From Paeniglutamicibacter sulfureus (lineage in GTDB: Bacteria; Actinomycetota; Actinomycetes; Actinomycetales; Micrococcaceae), in assembly GCF_030512175.1 (NCBI RefSeq), contig NZ_JAULBL010000002.1, positions 2,292,149 to 2,356,148 on the forward strand: DNA of 64,000 nt, in the 5' to 3' direction. This document shows positions 45,194-54,197 of the stretch, piece by piece. How positions within the stretch are numbered: the stretch's first letter is position 1; each line of letters begins with the position of its first letter. A model generated the notes under the pieces. That model saw only the letters and a program-made list of their open reading frames with translations, made no database searches and was not told the DNA's origin. A program made the translations under genes and the position numbers.

Positions 45194-45660
45194 GGGTGGT
45201 CCTTGGGGTTGGGGGCAGGCTGCTTGGTGGTCAGTCTACTCAGCCCGGCAATTAGCCCGTGGGAAGCTCGCCGCATGGGTCGCCTTTTGCCCGGTGACCT
45301 TTAACTCAACCGAGGCAAACCAGCATATCTTGGCAGACGTCTGCTGCGGGACAGGACTTCGAGCGACCGCCTGAAATACCCGCACCCAGCCATCTGATGC
45401 CCATGGACGTCCGGAAATCAAGCACGCGCAATGGCGAACCAGTCAGCCGGAAGAGCAGGGCCCGTCCGCCACCCCAACGAAAGAAGCCGGTGCCGCCACC
45501 GATTTTATGGGAGTCCTTCCTGTTGAGTTATGTGCTTTCCTGCCCTGAATGGAACGGCGAAGGTACCATCGCGGCGGCACCTGTACGCTCCCGCTCGCCA
45601 AGGTCGCGCCTGTATGTGGTCCCACGTGTTCGGAGGACAATCTGTTGTCGGCGATTGCTC
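45194..45660. other. 467-bp region without a convincing gene
   Basis: This is the upstream region of the GH25 gene (minus strand) and downstream of a glycosyltransferase. ORFs across it have no recognisable motif or ribosome site. A perfect 12-bp palindrome GCAGACGTCTGC is at 45333-45344, about 140 bp before the GH25 start, and might be an operator. I looked for a cyclic-di-AMP riboswitch, which often precedes such genes, and saw no convincing match. Confidence 0.5.
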
Positions 45661-47151
45661 TCAGTGGCGCCTATCGATGCTGAGGTTTCCATTGACCGTT
45701 GCATAGATTCGTGTTCCGTCGAATTCCAGCGGCGTGCCCGCAGCCGGTGCTTCCACGCGACGTAGCGGTCCCTGCAGCCCGTTGATCTCCAATTGAACAA
45801 AGAGGTCCGCCACGACGTTTTCCAATTGTTCGAACTTCTGGGCCGGATCATCCAAAATGAACTCCGGGCCATCTTGCCGGAGGAGAAAGGAACAAGCCGT
45901 TTTTGTGCCCCTGTCTTGGGCCAGCAGACGAACCGACTCGAAGTCCGCCGCCGGCTCTAGAATAAACCGCAACTCCAGTTCATCTGCGTTGAGCGGGGTG
46001 GCTCGGCAAACTGCCTTCACGAGTTCCTCGCTCGTGGCTAGCTGCAACAACCCGGCCACATCTTCGTTCCGAATCAGCCGGGATCGCTGCAGGAACGGAA
46101 AACTCAATTCCGCTTCGAGGGCTGCGGGGATATGGTCCCGCACGAATTGTGCATGTGCCGTCACCCATCTGCGTTGCCGTTCGCTGGACATGGCCCGAAA
46201 TCGTGCTGGGACGTAGAAGCGAAGTGCCTTGCGTCGGTAGAGATCCAGCACCAACTGGTCAGCAACCGCGGGTTCAAGGCGCCCTTCCTTGAGGATCCGG
46301 GCAATTGTTGCGACCGACTCCGTGTAACCTTCGGGCTCGACGCGGCCGCTGCTGATATTGCTGCCGACTTGTCGGGTGCGGATGAAGTAGTAGTCGTAGT
46401 CGGCGAGGATCGAGTTGCGGATGGAAGCTAAATAGCATCTGGTGAGCATCATGCCGTCTTCGAGTCTGACCTTGCCTTCGGGGAATCGGATTCCATGTTC
46501 CTCGAGTAACTTGCGCCGGATCATCTTCTGCGGGGAGAGGGTGCCGGTGATTGTTCGCAGCGGGGCATCGACGAGCGTAGAAGCAAAGAGTTTTGCAGCC
46601 ACTCGTCGGCCGCCGATGCCGACCAGCTTTGGAGCCAACACATCAACTTCGTGGGCATCGGCGAAGTCAACCATCCTGCGTAGAGCTTCCGGGCCCATCA
46701 GGTCATCGGAGTCGCAGAAGAATACGTAGTCGGATCGGCTGGCATCGATTCCCACGTTTCTTGGCTGGCCGGGCCAGCCGCTGTTGCGCTGGTGGATGAC
46801 TCGCATGTTCGGCATCTGCGTCGCATATGCGTCCAGTAGTTTGCCTCCACCGTCGGTAGATCCGTCGTCCACGGCGATCACCTCAAACAAGTCCGGGTCC
46901 ATGTCTTGGGCACGCAGGGAATCCAGAAGTTCTTTTAGGTACGGCATCGAATTGAAGACGGGGACGATGACAGCAACCCGCGCAGATTGCGCGCTGACGC
47001 TGGGGCCGGAGTCCGACTCCCTGACCCGGAACTGGCCGAGTCTGGAAGTAATTTTTGCCTTGATCTTGGCAAGTTTTCGTCGCAGGGATTTCTGAACCGT
47101 GGCGATGTCTATTGTCTGCCTTCCAGAGGGTATGTCTGATGTGCTGGCCAA
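45661..47151 (-). CDS. family 2 glycosyltransferase, TarS/TarP-like (second copy)
   Basis: The protein has 496 residues with a ~50-residue basic N-terminus and a GT2 domain: VAVIVPVFNSMPYLKELLDSL, VIAVDDGSTDGGGK, HQRNSGWPGQPRNVGID, metal motif FFCDSDDLMG and VRLEDGMMLTRCYLAS. It is collinear with 33144-34619 over its whole length, including the beta-rich C-terminus. The start appears to be TTG 47151 next to AAGAGGA. It lies 45 bp downstream of a glycerophosphotransferase gene on the same strand, which supports a job in decorating polyol-phosphate polymer. Confidence 0.86.
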   Translation of the reverse strand: MASTSDIPSGRQTIDIATVQKSLRRKLAKIKAKITSRLGQFRVRESDSGPSVSAQSARVAVIVPVFNSMPYLKELLDSLRAQDMDPDLFEVIAVDDGSTDGGGKLLDAYATQMPNMRVIHQRNSGWPGQPRNVGIDASRSDYVFFCDSDDLMGPEALRRMVDFADAHEVDVLAPKLVGIGGRRVAAKLFASTLVDAPLRTITGTLSPQKMIRRKLLEEHGIRFPEGKVRLEDGMMLTRCYLASIRNSILADYDYYFIRTRQVGSNISSGRVEPEGYTESVATIARILKEGRLEPAVADQLVLDLYRRKALRFYVPARFRAMSSERQRRWVTAHAQFVRDHIPAALEAELSFPFLQRSRLIRNEDVAGLLQLATSEELVKAVCRATPLNADELELRFILEPAADFESVRLLAQDRGTKTACSFLLRQDGPEFILDDPAQKFEQLENVVADLFVQLEINGLQGPLRRVEAPAAGTPLEFDGTRIYATVNGNLSIDRRH

Positions 47152-47196
47152 GTCCTCTTGGGAGCATGAAGGCGGGCCTGGAGGGCCAATATTCGG

Positions 47197-48468
47197 CTAC
47201 TCGATTTCCCCTGGATCCACGCCCTGTCCGTGGGACTCATAGTAGCGTAGCTGACGTTCGCGTTCGCCGATCAACTTGCCAACTGCTTCGATGAAGGCAG
47301 TCGTGGAACTTCCACGCTCCCGATCGCCGAAATAGAAACTACGCATGTGCAATCGTTGCATGTTGCCGGAACACCCGAGCAGGGGCGCCAGATCAGTCAG
47401 AATCACATCCCGTGTTGATTCACTGATCACCGGTGAGGCCCGGCTGACGGGCACTTCGCGGTTGAGCTTTTCGAGGTCATCGCGTCGGTCGGTGAGAATG
47501 AGTGGCTTCTCAGGGTGGAGGTAAAGGTAGTCTAGGCCGACGCTCGAAACGTCCGTAATCAATCCGTCAACGTCATTGAAAAGAGCCAAGATGTTGAACG
47601 ATTCAGCGATCAAATGTTGGCCCCCGACCGCGTTTTGCTCCTCTAGCATCGCCCGGATGTGATCGTGGGCGCCGGCTATGGCCGGGTTGGTGGATGTGGG
47701 GATTCGCGGATGTGGCTTGTAGATGACCCTCGTATTCGGCAACGCGATCAACGCCTCGACAATCTTCTCGCCGAATACATCCATGGAGGTGTAGTTGTTC
47801 GCGTCGTTTTCGCCCTCCCAAGTAGGGGCATACATGAAGGTCCGTCCATGGAACGCTGGCAGCTCAGAAGCAAAATGTGTGTCCAGCTGGGGTCGTCCAA
47901 CGGTGATCAGTCGATCCAGGTCGAAGTCCAGCAGGACGGCTCGGTGTCGCTCGATGGCCGCGGGACCGGCGACAAAGATCTTGTCGTAGGCCTTGGCTTG
48001 GTTCGACACCATGGAGAGCTTGTCGCTTTCACCGTGGTTGATGTGGACATGGACTGGTTTAGCCGTGCTCAAGGACTGAAAGTTCGCCACGCCGTTGTTG
48101 ACGTACAAGCACAGCTTGAAATTGTTCGATTCGTACAAATTGACTAAATCGTCGAGACGCCGGACGAAGATTTTCGGCAATCCGGTCAACTTGCGGAAGT
48201 GCCGAAATGAGGGGACTTTACGAAACACTAAGACCACTCGATGGGTTTGATGGAGTTTTTCCAGGGTGGGTAGCCACTGTTCAAGCTGGTAGGCCTTGTT
48301 CACTACATCGCTGAAGTAGACCACCACTTCAGCGGCTACCGGAATTTGGTCGAGTTCGTGATTGGCCACCGGTGCGCTGGCCAGCCCCAGCCACCGACGC
48401 GCCTTTACTCCTGGTTTGGAGACAATTGCGGATCTGAGTTGTTCCGCCAGCCAATCTTTCACCTGCAT
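47197..48468 (-). CDS. CDP-glycerol glycerophosphotransferase-family protein (second copy)
   Basis: A 423-residue paralogue of 19652-20878. Motifs are HVHINHGESDKLSMVSNQAK (about residues 150-169), YAPTWEGEND, YKPHPRIP, and LITDVSSVGLDYLYL, which takes the place of the usual TDYSS site. ATG 48468 is 6 bp after GAAAG; an in-frame TTG directly precedes it. It heads toward the TarS-like gene, and the TagE-like gene lies upstream on the same strand, so the three form a compact teichoic-acid-type set. Confidence 0.85.
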   Translation of the reverse strand: MQVKDWLAEQLRSAIVSKPGVKARRWLGLASAPVANHELDQIPVAAEVVVYFSDVVNKAYQLEQWLPTLEKLHQTHRVVLVFRKVPSFRHFRKLTGLPKIFVRRLDDLVNLYESNNFKLCLYVNNGVANFQSLSTAKPVHVHINHGESDKLSMVSNQAKAYDKIFVAGPAAIERHRAVLLDFDLDRLITVGRPQLDTHFASELPAFHGRTFMYAPTWEGENDANNYTSMDVFGEKIVEALIALPNTRVIYKPHPRIPTSTNPAIAGAHDHIRAMLEEQNAVGGQHLIAESFNILALFNDVDGLITDVSSVGLDYLYLHPEKPLILTDRRDDLEKLNREVPVSRASPVISESTRDVILTDLAPLLGCSGNMQRLHMRSFYFGDRERGSSTTAFIEAVGKLIGERERQLRYYESHGQGVDPGEIE

Positions 48469-48715
48469 CAACTACTTTCATGGTTTCGTGCTCAAGCGCG
48501 GAGTAGTGCACGGCACGGATTCCTGCCGTTCGTTTCAATTCATCTTCCCCAAGACTGTGTCACGCCCATCCGAGCAAAGCCTGTTGCTTGCCTCAATAGT
48601 CCCATGCTCCGGCAAAGACTCGGTCACAGATAGGTTTCGACCGCCATTCAAAGGCGTCCGAGGCCGCGAACGTACTCTCCCCGGTACGGCGGACCATCAG
48701 CTGGGCGGCGGGTGT

Positions 48716-50557
48716 CTACTTTAGGCTGAGGTTGCCGTAGACGGTCAAGTATGGCGTTGTCTGCAACAATGGGTTCGCGCCCAGCCGAATGGCACGGGTC
48801 ACTGACCCGATACTCAGGACGATGCTCAGGTCCAAAGCGTCTCCGTCGGGTTGTTGCGTGCGAAGGTCCGCCGGCAACCGGAAATGGACGAGGCCGTCCT
48901 CCACAGTGTGGGGTTCGATTTCATATCCGTAACTGTCCGGGATGCCACGCTGTCTACTCTCAAGCCACAGTCGAGTGAGTTGCGCCGCTCCTGTGTCGAC
49001 GCCCACTTCGAGTTCGATGTCGCCATTCGGGTCGAACTTAATCCCCGCGAGCCGAACGCTGGCAGCAGCGAGGGCGACACGGGAACTACTGTTCATGCGG
49101 GCATTATCCAAGGCTTCCATCCATCGTCCGAAAATCACGTCACTCCGATTCTTTGTTGAATCATGGAATCCTTGGATTGACATGGATTCACATAATGCGT
49201 CATCGGACAAAAGGCGGGTCACGGCCCGGACCGCGGCGTCTTGATCGCCGAAGGGAACGAGAAAGCCATTGCGCTGGTCCTCAATCATGTCCCTGGGACC
49301 AAAATCAACATCGTAGGCCACGGGTACGCAACCGTGGGCCTGTGCTTCGAGGATGGCCAGCGATTGACCCTCGAACTTGCTGCACATCAGTAGGACGCGC
49401 GCTCGGTCGAGACGGTGCCCTACGTCGTCGACATGGCCGGGGAATGTCACCAAGTTCTCGGCGCCGAGCTCGCGCACCGTGGCTTCCAGCGACTGGCGTT
49501 GGTTGCCGTCGCCCACCAGATCCAAATGAACCGGAATCCGGGCCTCGGCGACTTTCGCAATGATTTCCAGCACCTCGCCAATGTTCTTCCCCGGGGTGAA
49601 ACGACCAACGTGAAGAACAGTGCCCGGCTCACGGTCTCCGAATGTCGGCAACGTCTGCGGGCCGTCCACAGGATTGCTGAGCACGAACGTGTTGGACGCT
49701 TCGCAAAAGCGTTGCACAAAGGCCTTGCGCTGGGATTCGGTCAAGAACGCGATTCCGTCCCACGCATCACGATTCTGGATGATTTTCTGGTGGGCCGTGG
49801 ACAGCTTTCCGGTCAGCAGATTCTGGCCCGCAGCCACATGAGTGCTGTGGAAGTTCACGAATTTCACCGCATCGGGATGCTTCCACGACCAGAGGAACCC
49901 TGCAGCGTATTTGCTGTCCACCACAACATCAGCGTGCGTTTGGTTTACCAAGTCCGTGAGGAAACGTCGGTAGAGCCTGGAAGTGCTGCTGTACGTAGCA
50001 GCGACGTATCCGTCATGGGCGACGAGCTGTAGAGCACGCGGGGTGCCTAGCGTTTTCTCGTCCGAGGGTAGCGTCGAATCAATGAGGTAGACAGTCCCGT
50101 CCGCACGGTGGTACTCACGCAGGGTGTCCGTATCATTCCCCGGTATTCTGTAATCGACGTGGAAGAGCGAACCATCGCTTGAGCGACGGGTTCTCGCAGT
50201 CTCCACCCATTCCGGAGTCCGGGTACGAGGCTTGGCCTGCCCTTTTGCGTGTGTCAGAAAATGCACAGCATAGAAGTCATGGAGATTCAGCAGCGGGACC
50301 TCGGCGTGGTGCCTGCCGGTTTCCACCAGCTTTGTGCGAATGGTCTCAAGCTCGGGGTTGGCATCGAATGTCACCACGGCGCTGGGAACCCCCCGATCGT
50401 GGAACAACCCCGCACGCTTGAGGCACATGGTGGTCATGCCGCCGAAGTTCTCCTGGACTGACCATGTGACCATGAGTACGGGCCGATAAGGGGGGCGCGG
50501 ATTTGCGGGCCGGCTGTGAAGCCAGGTTACGAAGTTGGCACCAGGTGCATCTTGCAT
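48716..50557 (-). CDS. GT4-family glycosyltransferase, TagE-like
   Basis: TagE-type enzymes add glucose to poly(glycerol phosphate). With ATG 50557 (GGAGGA 12 bp upstream) the protein has 613 residues; the ORF is open to 50809, but that part lacks family features. The N-half includes VLMVTWSVQENFGGMTTMCL. The GT4 core has VLHVGRFTPGKNIGEVLEII (about residue 310), LVGDGNQRQSLEATV, LVTFPGHVDDV, and the nucleotide-sugar motif EGQSLAILEAQAHGCVPVAYD. The last ~130 residues are beta-rich. The linkage is inferred; the family assignment is firm. Confidence 0.85.
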   Translation of the reverse strand: MQDAPGANFVTWLHSRPANPRPPYRPVLMVTWSVQENFGGMTTMCLKRAGLFHDRGVPSAVVTFDANPELETIRTKLVETGRHHAEVPLLNLHDFYAVHFLTHAKGQAKPRTRTPEWVETARTRRSSDGSLFHVDYRIPGNDTDTLREYHRADGTVYLIDSTLPSDEKTLGTPRALQLVAHDGYVAATYSSTSRLYRRFLTDLVNQTHADVVVDSKYAAGFLWSWKHPDAVKFVNFHSTHVAAGQNLLTGKLSTAHQKIIQNRDAWDGIAFLTESQRKAFVQRFCEASNTFVLSNPVDGPQTLPTFGDREPGTVLHVGRFTPGKNIGEVLEIIAKVAEARIPVHLDLVGDGNQRQSLEATVRELGAENLVTFPGHVDDVGHRLDRARVLLMCSKFEGQSLAILEAQAHGCVPVAYDVDFGPRDMIEDQRNGFLVPFGDQDAAVRAVTRLLSDDALCESMSIQGFHDSTKNRSDVIFGRWMEALDNARMNSSSRVALAAASVRLAGIKFDPNGDIELEVGVDTGAAQLTRLWLESRQRGIPDSYGYEIEPHTVEDGLVHFRLPADLRTQQPDGDALDLSIVLSIGSVTRAIRLGANPLLQTTPYLTVYGNLSLK

Positions 50558-50847
50558 CAAAAAGGTCTTCCTCCAATGGCATATCGACCACAAACTGGCG
50601 ATTGGCCCAACCCTAGCCCGTGTGGCTAAGGGCTTCCAGACAAATGTCGTCGTTGTCATCATTTTCCATCGGAATGGGGAAATGACCCACTGTTCGCCGG
50701 AGCCTGCACTCAAGGCTGCCGTCGGCGTCTTGACGGCCATCGTCCCTTCCACACCCGAGGAAACCGAAAGGGGTAGTGTGTTGGACAAATGAGATATTCG
50801 ACATGCCATCGGGTCGACCGCGGAAAGAACGAATCGGAGTCAACGGC

Positions 50848-51360
50848 GTGAAATTGCATTCTAGGAAGCTGCTGCTGAAACTGGCCTGGGGAACTGCCGT
50901 GGTGCTGGTGGCGGTTCACGTGGGAAGCCTGATGCTGTTGGGTAGCCGGCTCCCCGAAGCACTGGGTAGCCACTGGAACCTGGGTGGAACCGCCGATGCC
51001 GCCGGGAGCTTGCCGCAGACCGTGTGGGGCGGGGTTGCGGCGATTGTGGTGCTTTGCGGGCTGGCGACGCTGGGACTGTTGCCGCCCAGCCGGGGCAAGC
51101 AGGAAGCGGGACCGCTGCTCCTCGGCCTCTGCACCGGCAGCGCCGTGGTTGCCACCGGAATGATGCTGGCAGGCACCTTGGGGCAGGTCGACAGCGCCTC
51201 GGGCGTCGGCCCGCAGATGCACGTGCCCACATCGATCGGCGCGCTGGTGGCCGGTGTGGCCTGGGGGATAGGCAGCGCGATGCTGCTGAACGCATCGGCC
51301 CCCGATGCCCCGAGGCCGGCACGCAGGGACTCGGCGACGGGCACCGGTCCACGGAACTGA
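50848..51360 (+). CDS. DUF1648-like small membrane protein
   Basis: A 170-residue membrane protein with about four helices. The segment LPEALGSHWNLGGTADAAG resembles the DUF1648 pattern (LP..I..HWN..G..D), seen in membrane proteins sometimes linked to regulators or SdpI-like immunity proteins. The start chosen is GTG 50848 with GGAG about 8 bp upstream; the ORF is open back to 50776 with an ATG at 50803. Its function is unknown. It is divergent from the TagE-like gene. Confidence 0.65.
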   Translation: MKLHSRKLLLKLAWGTAVVLVAVHVGSLMLLGSRLPEALGSHWNLGGTADAAGSLPQTVWGGVAAIVVLCGLATLGLLPPSRGKQEAGPLLLGLCTGSAVVATGMMLAGTLGQVDSASGVGPQMHVPTSIGALVAGVAWGIGSAMLLNASAPDAPRPARRDSATGTGPRN

Positions 51361-51382
51361 AGTACCCGGCGGTTCGAGTTGG

Positions 51383-51500
51383 CTACTGCCCGGGGGCGGT
51401 GCCGCCGTAGTGCGCGGCGAGGCGCTTTAGGCCCTCGTCGATTCCTATTCGTGACGCGGGAAGGGGAAGTTTGGTGCTCGGTGATTCGGCGTAGCCGAGC
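51383..51500 (-). pseudogene. remnant of an oleD-like (SDR epimerase family) gene 3' end
   Basis: On the minus strand the bases encode RIGIDEGLKRLAAHYGG followed closely by a TAG stop. This matches the C-terminus of OleD at 53169-54197 (RVGIDEGLRRLAAHYGG). Upstream codons read like the end of an epimerase (LGYAES), but no start or Rossmann fold is present, and the fragment runs into the next plus-strand gene. It is a decayed or duplicated tail. Confidence 0.6.
51398..51445. repeat. 48-bp direct repeat, copy 1
   Basis: Matches 53190-53237 at 45 of 48 positions. The repeat corresponds to the last codons of the oleD reading frame and flanks the membrane-protein gene at 51521-53068. Confidence 0.75.
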
Positions 51501-51520
51501 GACCTCCGTATATTGATCAG

Positions 51521-53068
51521 GTGCGCGCCCCATTTGTTTTGACCCCGTATGTGCGGACTTGTCTGGCACTGGGAGCCTTCTTCATCCTGGTGATAGTTAT
51601 GCTCCCCGCCTCGAACGACCTATTCGTGCACGCGGCCACCCTCGAACAGCTGCAGGCGAACTTCTGGGACCCCCGGGATCCCATGGTGAACGAGGACGGG
51701 CTGGGCAACCCCTATTTCTCGCCGTACATGGTCTTCTGGGCCGCCATGGCTAAGTTCACCGGTTTGGGGACGTTCGTCGTCCTGCGGCTCGGGGCCATCG
51801 TGAACCTGGTTCTGTTCCTGACTGGATTCGGGGCCTTTGTCGGAACGTTGACAGGCAACCGGAAGGCGCCGGTCTTTTCGCTGGCAGCAGTGTTCTTCCT
51901 GTGGGGCACCGGATTCCTCTACTGGAGTGGATTCATTTCGTTCCCAAGCCTCATTGCGTCGATTGCATATCCCTCGACATTTGCCGTCGGCATGGGCCTG
52001 TGGCTCTGGGCTTGGCTCTCCAGGCTTATCAATGAAACGGGCGGTTCAGTATCGCGGGTGGCGCTCACCCTGACCATCGCCGCGGGCGGTTCACTGGTGG
52101 TCCTGTCCCACCAGTTCACGGCCGTGGGTGTCTGCCTCTACGCGGGGCTGTATGTGGCGAGGCACCACCGGAGACTTTCCCGGACCACTTTGATTTTTTT
52201 CGCCGTGATCGTGGCCGCCGTACTAGCGTCGATTCTTCTCTGGCCGTGGTTCAACCTGCTGTCCTCGACCGGCGGAGTGGACGGATTCAATGCGGTGCAC
52301 AAGTCGCTCTACACAGACCTGGTTAAAAGGTATTCGTTGTTGCTCGTGGCCACCCCCGTGCTGGTGTATCGGCTGGCAAAGGACAAGGCCGACCCCTTGG
52401 TGCTCACCGTCTTGTTTTGCCTGGCCGTCTTCGTCTACGGCGGCGTTAGCGGAAACTATTTCTTGGCCAGGATCTTCCCGCCGGTGGCGCTGTTGAGCCA
52501 GATTGCTGTGGGCATTGCCGTAGCCCAGTGGCTGGGCCGCGGGCGCAAGCAAATCCAACGTCTCTATGCCACAGCCGCTTGCCTTGGCATCCTGGCCGGG
52601 GTGGTATTCCAAAGCGGATTCGTTAATCTTCTGGCGCCAGGCTCCTATCCCGCGGCCCTGGATGAAACCTTCGGCTCGCGCATGACCAAGGGGGACTACC
52701 GCTGGCTGACCGAGCACGCAGACCCAGGAGACTCGGTAATGACCACCAACTGGGACGCACGAGCCATGGCTCCGGGTTACGGGATATTCACCGTCATGAC
52801 AGCGTGGCCCGATCCGTTCCTGGGGGATGTTGAGCAGCAACGGCGTGCCGATTCGCTGGAATTCTTCAGGCACAGTACGGATCCCCGGCGCAGGGCCGAA
52901 CTCATGACGAAATACGACGCACAATGGGTGATAGTGGTCGACAAGAATATCGCGGTCCTTGGAGATGACCCGCAATTCGCCTGGGTTGGCGAGCGGCCCG
53001 ACACCGGGGTGCGCGAGGAAAACACCGACCGGGGACGGCAACAGCTCTTCGAATTTGTAGGGGGATAG
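51521..53068 (+). CDS. polytopic membrane protein, possible GT-C type glycosyltransferase
   Basis: The 515-residue protein has about ten or eleven hydrophobic helices. A first extracellular loop after helix 1 contains acidic residues (ASNDLFVHAATLEQL), and a soluble C-terminal stretch of ~120 residues follows the last helix (TTNWDARAMAPGYG region). This layout is seen in GT-C lipid-linked sugar transferases, but I recognise no specific family. The start is GTG 51521 with a poor ribosome site. It lies between two copies of the oleD tail repeat. Confidence 0.7.
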   Translation: MRAPFVLTPYVRTCLALGAFFILVIVMLPASNDLFVHAATLEQLQANFWDPRDPMVNEDGLGNPYFSPYMVFWAAMAKFTGLGTFVVLRLGAIVNLVLFLTGFGAFVGTLTGNRKAPVFSLAAVFFLWGTGFLYWSGFISFPSLIASIAYPSTFAVGMGLWLWAWLSRLINETGGSVSRVALTLTIAAGGSLVVLSHQFTAVGVCLYAGLYVARHHRRLSRTTLIFFAVIVAAVLASILLWPWFNLLSSTGGVDGFNAVHKSLYTDLVKRYSLLLVATPVLVYRLAKDKADPLVLTVLFCLAVFVYGGVSGNYFLARIFPPVALLSQIAVGIAVAQWLGRGRKQIQRLYATAACLGILAGVVFQSGFVNLLAPGSYPAALDETFGSRMTKGDYRWLTEHADPGDSVMTTNWDARAMAPGYGIFTVMTAWPDPFLGDVEQQRRADSLEFFRHSTDPRRRAELMTKYDAQWVIVVDKNIAVLGDDPQFAWVGERPDTGVREENTDRGRQQLFEFVGG

Positions 53069-53168
53069 CAGCATTCGGGCACCGTGCCGCCCGTCGATCG
53101 ATGACACCAGCTGGTCTTCGCGGAGGAAATCGGAAACCGTGGGCACGATGTCCACCCGACTCCATGTT

Positions 53169-54197
53169 TTAGGAAGCCTTTCGGGGCCCGGTGCCGCCGT
53201 AGTGCGCGGCTAGGCGCCTCAGGCCCTCGTCGATTCCCACCCGGGGTGCCCAATCCAGCACCTCGCGGGTCTCGCGCTGGTCGAACCAATGCGCTGTCGA
53301 GAGCTGCTCCGCCAGGAACCTGGTCATGGGCGGCTCGTCGTGCACCAGGTTGCGGGACCCTGCGGCCAGCCACGCGCGCTCGATGAGCGAGCCCGCGCCG
53401 CGTGCCAGCCAGCCCGGGACGCTGAGCCGGGGTGCGGGCACGCCGCCGGCGCGGCAGATCCCGGAGATCAATTCACCCACCGGGCGCGGTTCTCCGTTGG
53501 TGATGACCAGGGCCCGGCCGTGGGCGTGTTCCATGCGTTCAAGCCCGCGCACGATGGCATCGGCGGCGTTGTCGATGTAGGTGGTGTCGATCAACGCGAC
53601 GCCGCCATCGAGCAGCGGCAGCCTTCCCGACCTGGCGCGTTCGATGACGCGCTCCACCAATTGGGTGTCGCCGGGTCCCCAGACCACGTGCGGCCTGATG
53701 GCGGTGACACGGAAGTCGGCCGCATCCAGTGCCAGCGCGCTGAGCTCTGCCGCCGCCTTGGAACGGGCATAGTTTCCGTGGGCACGGTCCGGGTCCGCCA
53801 TACCTGCACCGGCGCCCGCCAGCGGCTCGCCGAAGTGGGCGACGGAGGGGGAGGAGACGAACACGAAGTCCGCCGCCCCCGCGCTGCGGGCTGCCTCCAG
53901 CAGGGTCTTGGTCCCGGTGATGTTGGTTGCCGTGAAATCGTGCCAGGACCCGGTGAAGGAGACCTTCGCCGCCAGGTGGATGACGGCGTCCATGCCGTCA
54001 ACGGCCCGGCGCACCGCGGCAGGATCGGTCAGCGAGCCCAGCACCTCGTCGGTGGCTCCCGCGCTGGCCCGGCGCTGGAAGGTGCGCACCCGGTGCCCCT
54101 TGGCGCGCAGCAGCGAAGCCACCGCGCCGCCAAGCAGCCCGCTGGCACCGGTGACCAGCACGCGGCGGCCGGTGTCCGGGTTCCCCTGGTTGCTCAC
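53169..54197 (-). CDS. oleD: OleD-type 2-alkyl-3-oxoalkanoate reductase (SDR family)
   Basis: OleD reduces the 2-alkyl-3-ketoacid made by OleA to the beta-hydroxy acid. The 342-residue protein has the NAD(P) loop VLVTGASGLLGGAVASLL (about residues 13-30), VIHLAAKVSFTG, SSPSVAHFG, and the active-site YARSKAAAE (YxxxK). GTG 54197 overlaps the oleBC stop by 4 bp. It is the third gene of the olefin operon. Its 3' end is duplicated at 51383-51500. Confidence 0.9.
   Translation of the reverse strand: MSNQGNPDTGRRVLVTGASGLLGGAVASLLRAKGHRVRTFQRRASAGATDEVLGSLTDPAAVRRAVDGMDAVIHLAAKVSFTGSWHDFTATNITGTKTLLEAARSAGAADFVFVSSPSVAHFGEPLAGAGAGMADPDRAHGNYARSKAAAELSALALDAADFRVTAIRPHVVWGPGDTQLVERVIERARSGRLPLLDGGVALIDTTYIDNAADAIVRGLERMEHAHGRALVITNGEPRPVGELISGICRAGGVPAPRLSVPGWLARGAGSLIERAWLAAGSRNLVHDEPPMTRFLAEQLSTAHWFDQRETREVLDWAPRVGIDEGLRRLAAHYGGTGPRKAS
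53190..53237. repeat. 48-bp direct repeat, copy 2 (inside oleD)
   Basis: The copy within the functional oleD 3' end; 45 of 48 bases match 51398-51445. Confidence 0.75.

Noticed and set aside
45194-45660. Possible cyclic-di-AMP riboswitch before the GH25 gene
   Set aside because: Such riboswitches often precede wall hydrolases, but I could not place the conserved blocks in the minus-strand leader.
52777-53373. Minus-strand frame bridging the membrane protein and oleD, considered as a separate small gene
   Set aside because: It overlaps both genes with no ribosome site and an Arg/Ser/Pro-rich composition typical of shadows.
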